Origin: an uncultured Phycisphaerales bacterium
GTDB taxonomy: Bacteria > Planctomycetota > Phycisphaerae > Phycisphaerales > SM1A02
Length of the DNA stretch: 64,000 bases
Assembly: GCA_949373145.1 (NCBI GenBank)
Contig: CASICI010000029.1
Span: 1-64,000 of the forward strand
Direction: 5' to 3'
In this document: one piece after another, positions 58,820 to 64,000 of the stretch
Position numbering within the stretch: position 1 is the first letter of the stretch
Layout: every line of letters starts with the position of its first letter
Notes under the pieces: model-generated
The model's database searches: none
What the model was told of the DNA's origin: nothing
Seen by the model: the letters and a program-made list of their open reading frames with translations, nothing else
Program-made: the position numbers and the translations under genes

Positions 58820-60573
58820 GCCGTGTCCGCGTCTGGTCATCACGTGTTTCTCTGAAGCTCCTGGGGTCATCCCTCTTTGGAGCTTTCCTTCTGAGTGGAG
58901 GCTGTTCTGACACTGAGGAACACGGTTCATCGTCCGAAGCCTCGGCGCGGACCCTGGACACCGTTCCCTTCGTGTTCAGCGATGTCACTGCCGGATCCGG
59001 CATCGCAGTCGAAACGGTGTCCGGTGACACGCCATCGACTCAGATCCTCGAGGTCAAGGGAGGGGGACTCGCCTTGATCGATTTCGACCAGGATGGCGAC
59101 CGTGATCTCTTCGTCCCCAACGGCGCGACGTTGTCCGATCCGGAGGCAGGGCCCGGTGCCAGACTTTTTCGAAACGACGGTTCGCTTCAGTTCACCGACA
59201 TCACCGAACTCGCGGGCATCACCCACACTCGTTGGTCGTTCGGGACCGCGGTGGGCGACATCGATGCAGATGGTCTCGACGACATCTTCATCGCCTGTTA
59301 CGGCCCTGACGTCCTTTTGAGAAATCGAGGTGATGGCACCTTCGAGGATGTCTCTCTCAGCAGCGGAATCGGTGACTCCGGATGGTCGACCAGTGCGGCT
59401 TTCGGCGATCTCGATCTGGACGGTGACCTTGATCTCTTCGTCACCCGGTACGTCGATTTCGATGCCACGAAGCCCGTGCCCCCGGCACGTTTCAAGGGGA
59501 TCGACGTGGTCAACGGGCCACGTGGGCTTCCATCGCTGTCCGACCTGTTCTACGAGAATGAAGGTGATGGCACCTTCAGGCTTCATCAACCGGGCGACCC
59601 TCTCGGCGATCTGCACCCGAGCTACGGATTGAACGTCGCGATTCTCGACATGAACGATGATGGTCTCATCGATGTGCTGGTTGGAAATGATTCCGAAGCC
59701 AATGATCTCTATCTCAATCGATCGACCGCGGAGGATGGACTCGCCTTCAAGGAGTCCGGGCTCATGTCCGGGCTGGCGCACGATCTCAACGGATACGACC
59801 AGGCCACGATGGGCATGGCGGTCGCCGATGTGAACGGTGACGAGTCCCCGGACATGTTCAGTTCGAATTTCTCGAGTGACTCGAACACGATGCACGTTTC
59901 TAGCGGAGCCGGTTTCTTCGATGATCGAACCAGGCAGTTCGGTCTCGCGCTGGTGAGCCGTCCTTTCCTCGGATGGGCCAGTGGATTCTTCGACTTCGAT
60001 CACGATGGCGATGAGGATCTGCTGGTCGTCAACGGCCATGTCTATCCCCAGGCGACACGTGCCACCATGGATTCCGACTACGAGCAGGCGATCCTTCTGA
60101 TGGAACGGGACGGTGAGCGTTTTCGCCGCATCGAACCTGAAGGCGCCATCGCGGAAGCTCATCGCGATCGCAGTGCCGTGTTCGATGATCTTGATGGAGA
60201 CGGTGACATCGATCTGGTCGTCAGTGAGTTGAACGGTCCGGTGCGCCTGCTTCGAAACGATCTCGATCGTTCAGGCTGGTTGCAGGTCCGGCTCGAAGAT
60301 GACAGGCCCGGCGTTGGGAACAGGCACGGGGTGGGTGCGGTGGTGCGTCTGGAATCCGGTGACTGGTCCGCGATCCGCTGGGTGAGCGGGGGTGGACCGT
60401 TCCAGTCCAACTGGTCGCCCGTCCTTCATTTCGGTCTTCCGGAGGGGTTCGAACGAGGCACGCTGAGCGTGCGCTGGCCGGACGCCGTGGTGGAACGACT
60501 GGAGGTCGGTCCCGACCGTCTGGTCACGGTCGTGCGCGGCTCGATCTCCCGGGGCGTCACAGAATCGGATTGA
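58816..60573 (+). CDS. FG-GAP + ASPIC/UnbV lipoprotein
   Basis: Lipobox FLLSGGCSD; DFDQDGDRDLFVPNG; C-terminal NRHGVGAVVRLESGDWSAIRWVSGGGPFQSNWSPVLHFGLPEGFERGTLSVRWPD. Confidence 0.9.
   Translation: MSRVRVWSSRVSLKLLGSSLFGAFLLSGGCSDTEEHGSSSEASARTLDTVPFVFSDVTAGSGIAVETVSGDTPSTQILEVKGGGLALIDFDQDGDRDLFVPNGATLSDPEAGPGARLFRNDGSLQFTDITELAGITHTRWSFGTAVGDIDADGLDDIFIACYGPDVLLRNRGDGTFEDVSLSSGIGDSGWSTSAAFGDLDLDGDLDLFVTRYVDFDATKPVPPARFKGIDVVNGPRGLPSLSDLFYENEGDGTFRLHQPGDPLGDLHPSYGLNVAILDMNDDGLIDVLVGNDSEANDLYLNRSTAEDGLAFKESGLMSGLAHDLNGYDQATMGMAVADVNGDESPDMFSSNFSSDSNTMHVSSGAGFFDDRTRQFGLALVSRPFLGWASGFFDFDHDGDEDLLVVNGHVYPQATRATMDSDYEQAILLMERDGERFRRIEPEGAIAEAHRDRSAVFDDLDGDGDIDLVVSELNGPVRLLRNDLDRSGWLQVRLEDDRPGVGNRHGVGAVVRLESGDWSAIRWVSGGGPFQSNWSPVLHFGLPEGFERGTLSVRWPDAVVERLEVGPDRLVTVVRGSISRGVTESD
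60525..60573. repeat. 49-bp direct repeat, copy 1 (left boundary of insertion)
   Basis: cacggtcgtgcgcggctcgatctcccggggcgtcacagaatcggattga; 42/49 identical by eye to copy 2. Confidence 0.95.
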
Positions 60574-60575
60574 AT

Positions 60576-63125
60576 CTAAAGTTCGATCATCTTCGGAATA
60601 CTGAGGTATCGGGTGCCGTCGACGCCGCATTCGACCCAAATCAGTCGACCAACAGCATGAGACTGACCAAGAGGCGGATCGTTGACCCTTCGATTCGGGT
60701 TGTTGCGGTAGTCGACGAGATTGATCCACCACATCCGTTTCCGATCGGACGGCCCGACCCGTCCCTCGAGCGGTGCGAGCGTCGTCCCGTCGTAACGGTA
60801 GAGCCGATCGTACGTGAGGCTGCCAACGACGGCGCTCGCGTCGATCGACGTCACACGCTGACGAAGATCCTCGTGGAGCGTGAAGACGACGCTTGACGCC
60901 ACGGCGTCGAGCGTCATCAGTCGGTCCAAGAGCGGGCGCAGCAGTGCGGTTTTAAGGGAGCCGACGATGGGGGGGGCCTTGCGTCTCACACACACGTGTC
61001 GACGGTCGCTCCAACCGCACGGTGGGCCGTCCCAGCGTGTGGGTTCGAGCGCGCGGTAGTCGTCGCCCAGCGTCTTGAAGACCGTACGCTTCGTCGCGGG
61101 TACGGCTTCGTTCCACGCGCGTGTCAGGAGGTCGAGACTGGGGTCGTCGTAGACCAGGTGGTGCGCCACGAGGGAGGCGGTGTCCCCGTCGAGGCAGACG
61201 TAGCACAGGGGGCGTTCGTAGAGCGCGAAGAGCGACCGCCGCAACGCGTCCCGCCCACGCGGCGTCGTCGCGTGGCGTACGTGGTCTGAAACGTCATAGG
61301 GGCCGAAGCGAAGGCGTCCGTCGGACCGAAGTCGGACCGTGAGGATCGGATGCGTTCGAAAGAAGCGATCGATGCGTTCGGGCGTCGCGACGCCGGGCAA
61401 CGCCAACTCGCATGAGTACGGGTGGTACAAGACCGCTTTTATGAAGTTATATCCGAAGAGCCTGGCCAAGGACGGCACTTCCACTCCTAACCGCATCGCC
61501 AGCGCCCGCCACCGCCCAGGGTGATACTTCGATCCGGGCACCGGTATGGGGCAGACGTAGGTCGCCTCGTCGTCGACGACCTCGGCGTCGAAGCGCGGCG
61601 TGCGGCGGTCGACTAACGACGCCACCGTCGGTCGGGCTTCGAGGACCGCGAGGTTGACCCCCGTCCGTTGCGCCAGCTGCATCGCGAGGAGCGAGTGGCC
61701 GCCGAGGGTGAACCAGTCGTCGTGGATCCCGACGCGCTCGACCCCCAGTAACTCTTGCCACACTTCGCACATGGCGGCCTCCTCGGGCGTGCGAGGCGCG
61801 TCGAAGCGCGTGGGCGCTTCGACGTCGGGGAGGGCCGAGCGGTCAACCTTCCCCGTCGCGGTGAGGGGGAACGTCTCGAGCGGATGGATGGCCGACGGCA
61901 CCATGTAGGACGGCAGGCGTTGCGTGAGGAGGGCGCGAAGCGTCGACGCGTCGACGGTGGCGGGCGTGACGTAGGCGACGAGCCGATCGGCGGTGGGGGC
62001 GACCACGACGGCGGCGCCCTCGACGCCGTCGCACGCCGCCAAGCGCCCCTCGACCTCGGCGAGTTCGACGCGATAGCCTCGCACCTTGATCATGCGGTTG
62101 GCGCGGCCGCGCAGTCGGAAGCGCGAGTTGGTCGTCGTCCACTCGGCCAGGTCACCCGTGTCGAAGGGCCAGGCGCCGTCTTCGTCGTCGAGCCCTCCCA
62201 ACGTCAGCCACTCGCGTCCCGCCGTCGCCACGAGGCGTCCCACGACGCCGGGCGTCGTCACGGGCCGACCGTCTTCGTCGTGGATGGCGAGCCCGAAGGC
62301 GGGTTCGGGCGTCCACCCGTCTTGTTCGGCCGAACGAAAGGCCATCCAGAGGCTGCCGCTCTCGGTCTGACCGTAGGCGTCGCGCGCGCCGAGCGCAGTT
62401 CGGAGGGCGTCGTCGGACGGCTCGCCGAAGAGCGCGACGTCGACGTTGGCCAACCACGAGTCGGCGCCGCCGACGTGGCGCGCGTATGAGGGGGTGACGA
62501 AGGCGCGCGCGACCCCCCAGCGTCGGACGAGCGCCGCCATGCGCGCGCCGTCGAGCCACTCGGCCTTGGCGACGACGACCAGGCGGTGGCCGTGGGACAG
62601 CGCGACGAGGTGGTACATCGTCTGGGAATGGCGGATCGAGGACCAGTGGACGGACGGCGCGAGCGCCACCTGCGGTCGCGCTTGGTCGTCGCCCAGTAGC
62701 GCGGTCGGGGTGAACTCAAAGGCCTTGGGACGCCCCGTTGTGCCGCTGGTGCAGAGGACGAGGGCCTCGGCGTCGTCGTCCCAGCGCGCTGGGGGGCGCA
62801 CGTCGGCGGCCGCGTCGGACGGCCAGACGGCCTCGACGACGCCCGCTTTACAAAAGGCCGCCATGGCGTGGCGTCGCTCGGCGGGGTCGGAGGCGTCGAT
62901 CGGGAGGGCGGCCCGCCCCTCGCACCAGGCGGCGACGAGCCAGACGAAGAAGGCGGCGTCGTTGGTGCCGACGAGGGCGACGCGCCCCGGCGGCCTCCGC
63001 CGCAGGGCCCGGCGCGCGCCGCCGACGGCGGCGGCGAACTCGGGGCCCGTGAGGGACCGTTGGGCGTCGACGAGCAAGGGGCCATCGTCGGGCAAGGACA
63101 GAAGCCGTTGCAAGAGGGCGTCCAT
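60576..63125 (-). CDS. Single-module NRPS-like protein: adenylation - carrier (PCP) - condensation-like domain
   Basis: A3 VLCTSGTTGRPKAFEFT, A5 AYGQTESGS, A7 PFDTGDLAEW, A8 FRLRGRANRMIKVRGYRVELAEVE, A10 TATGKVDRSALP; PCP DDWFTLGGHSLLAMQL; C-like VAHHLVYDD (HHxxxD). The ORF opens at GTG 63188; ATG at 63125 (MDALLQRLL) best fits the composition change. Confidence 0.88.
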   Translation of the reverse strand: MDALLQRLLSLPDDGPLLVDAQRSLTGPEFAAAVGGARRALRRRPPGRVALVGTNDAAFFVWLVAAWCEGRAALPIDASDPAERRHAMAAFCKAGVVEAVWPSDAAADVRPPARWDDDAEALVLCTSGTTGRPKAFEFTPTALLGDDQARPQVALAPSVHWSSIRHSQTMYHLVALSHGHRLVVVAKAEWLDGARMAALVRRWGVARAFVTPSYARHVGGADSWLANVDVALFGEPSDDALRTALGARDAYGQTESGSLWMAFRSAEQDGWTPEPAFGLAIHDEDGRPVTTPGVVGRLVATAGREWLTLGGLDDEDGAWPFDTGDLAEWTTTNSRFRLRGRANRMIKVRGYRVELAEVEGRLAACDGVEGAAVVVAPTADRLVAYVTPATVDASTLRALLTQRLPSYMVPSAIHPLETFPLTATGKVDRSALPDVEAPTRFDAPRTPEEAAMCEVWQELLGVERVGIHDDWFTLGGHSLLAMQLAQRTGVNLAVLEARPTVASLVDRRTPRFDAEVVDDEATYVCPIPVPGSKYHPGRWRALAMRLGVEVPSLARLFGYNFIKAVLYHPYSCELALPGVATPERIDRFFRTHPILTVRLRSDGRLRFGPYDVSDHVRHATTPRGRDALRRSLFALYERPLCYVCLDGDTASLVAHHLVYDDPSLDLLTRAWNEAVPATKRTVFKTLGDDYRALEPTRWDGPPCGWSDRRHVCVRRKAPPIVGSLKTALLRPLLDRLMTLDAVASSVVFTLHEDLRQRVTSIDASAVVGSLTYDRLYRYDGTTLAPLEGRVGPSDRKRMWWINLVDYRNNPNRRVNDPPLGQSHAVGRLIWVECGVDGTRYLSIPKMIEL

Positions 63126-63185
63126 TCGACATTTTTTCAAATTCAATTCGTCAAGAGACATCATCGACTCATGCTTCCGAATCTC

Positions 63186-63234
63186 CACGGTCGTGCGTGG
63201 TTCGATTTACTCGGGCGTCACAGAATCGGACTGA
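63186..63234. repeat. 49-bp direct repeat, copy 2 (right boundary of insertion)
   Basis: cacggtcgtgcgtggttcgatttactcgggcgtcacagaatcggactga. Confidence 0.95.
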
Positions 63235-64000
63235 GAAATCCTGCCAGCGTGTTGCCGACCCGGCGGGCCACGCTTCTCTTCAGCCATTCCGACTCTTCGA
63301 TTCGATTCGAACTGTCGATGTAGGTCTCCTGAAGATCCCTGAGCTCCGCGGCGAAGGCGCTGTCGTAGATGATCCCGCCACACTCGAAGTTCAGGTTGAA
63401 ACTTCTTCGATCCAGATTGGCGCTCATCACGATTCCGATCTCACGGTCGATCGTGATCGTCTTGGCGTGGAGCAGGCCTCCGTTGAATTCGTGGATGTCG
63501 ACACCGGCCTTGAGAAGCGGCGCGTAGTTCGAACGACTTGCCGCGGCCACCATCCAGGAGTCGTTTCGGGCTGGTACCACCAGAGTCGTCTGCACACCTC
63601 TTCTGGCGCAGACGCAGAGGTTCTTGATGGTGGTCTCATCCGGAACGAAGTAGGGAGTCGTCAACACCAGTTCATGAGTTGCCTGATGGATGCAGGCCTG
63701 GACGATCTGAGTGGTCGCTTCGTTGTAGAAGTTCGGGCCGGTCGCGATGATCTGTACCGGCAGTCCGTTCTCGCACTTTCTGGGCTGTCGCTTCAGCGGG
63801 GTTTCGGGCAGTGTTCCGGTCTCGAAATGCCAGTCCTCCAGAAAGAGGATCTGCAACTCCTTCGTCGCCGGACCGTCGATTCTGATCGAACAGTCGACCC
63901 ATGGCGCGAAATCGGGCTTGAGTGCGAAGGCTGCTTCGGCCAGGTTGTTCGACCCCGTGTACCCGATCTGTCCGTCGATCACCGCGATTTTTCTGTGGTT
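63218..64000 (-). CDS. Cardiolipin synthase / phospholipase D family protein (5' end beyond window)
   Basis: IGYTGSNNLAEAAF; second HKD motif region LLHAKTITIDREIGIVMSANLDRRSFNLNFE; C-terminal GFLSPIL*. Confidence 0.9.
   Translation of the reverse strand, partial: NHRKIAVIDGQIGYTGSNNLAEAAFALKPDFAPWVDCSIRIDGPATKELQILFLEDWHFETGTLPETPLKRQPRKCENGLPVQIIATGPNFYNEATTQIVQACIHQATHELVLTTPYFVPDETTIKNLCVCARRGVQTTLVVPARNDSWMVAAASRSNYAPLLKAGVDIHEFNGGLLHAKTITIDREIGIVMSANLDRRSFNLNFECGGIIYDSAFAAELRDLQETYIDSSNRIEESEWLKRSVARRVGNTLAGFLSPIL

Noticed and set aside
58927-60162. 411-aa minus-strand ORF
   Set aside because: Shadow of the ASPIC/UnbV gene; repetitive antisense of FG-GAP repeats
60574-63185. Transposon or integron cassette
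   Set aside because: No transposase or integrase, no terminal inverted repeats and no recognisable attC-type symmetry seen; the flanking repeats are diverged coding termini, so a named mobile-element class is not supported
62446-63234. 262-aa plus-strand ORF ending STVVRGSIYSGVTESD
   Set aside because: Most of it is a high-GC shadow of the NRPS-like gene; only the last approximately 15 codons are meaningful, as the duplicated ASPIC gene tail reported above

Overview
Window from a GC-rich planctomycete-like (Phycisphaerae-type) bacterial genome; this is inferred from gene content and the repeated '..DLA.(L/V)LS.WG..' C-terminal dockerin-like modules, not from a database search. Main content: a tRNA-Ser(CGA); an extended MoxR/DUF58/Bat (aerotolerance-type) operon (2.0-11.1 kb, minus strand); sucC; an acyltransferase; a GspE/PilB ATPase; a duplicated FIST block around a hybrid histidine kinase; rpsT; kdsC plus a giant LptC/LptA-like protein; tryptophan 2,3-dioxygenase; a desaturase; a LemA/GIDE-like fusion coupled to a SpoIIE-type phosphatase; an LAB_N-rlmN-ABC operon; a tightly packed fdx-iscX-nitrilase-ASPIC/UnbV-multihaem cytochrome-FG-GAP operon (43.9-53.4 kb); and more FG-GAP/dihaem secreted proteins. 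The most striking feature is at 60574-63185. A single compositionally foreign NRPS-like gene (adenylation, carrier, condensation-like domains) lies exactly between two diverged copies of a 49-bp sequence. That sequence is the convergent 3' overlap of the upstream ASPIC/UnbV gene and the downstream cardiolipin-synthase-like gene, so both neighbours keep intact ends, as in a single-gene cassette insertion. Caveat: many housekeeping-type genes (sucC, DUF58, batB, batC, batE, kynA) look frameshifted, so local indel errors in the assembly are likely.
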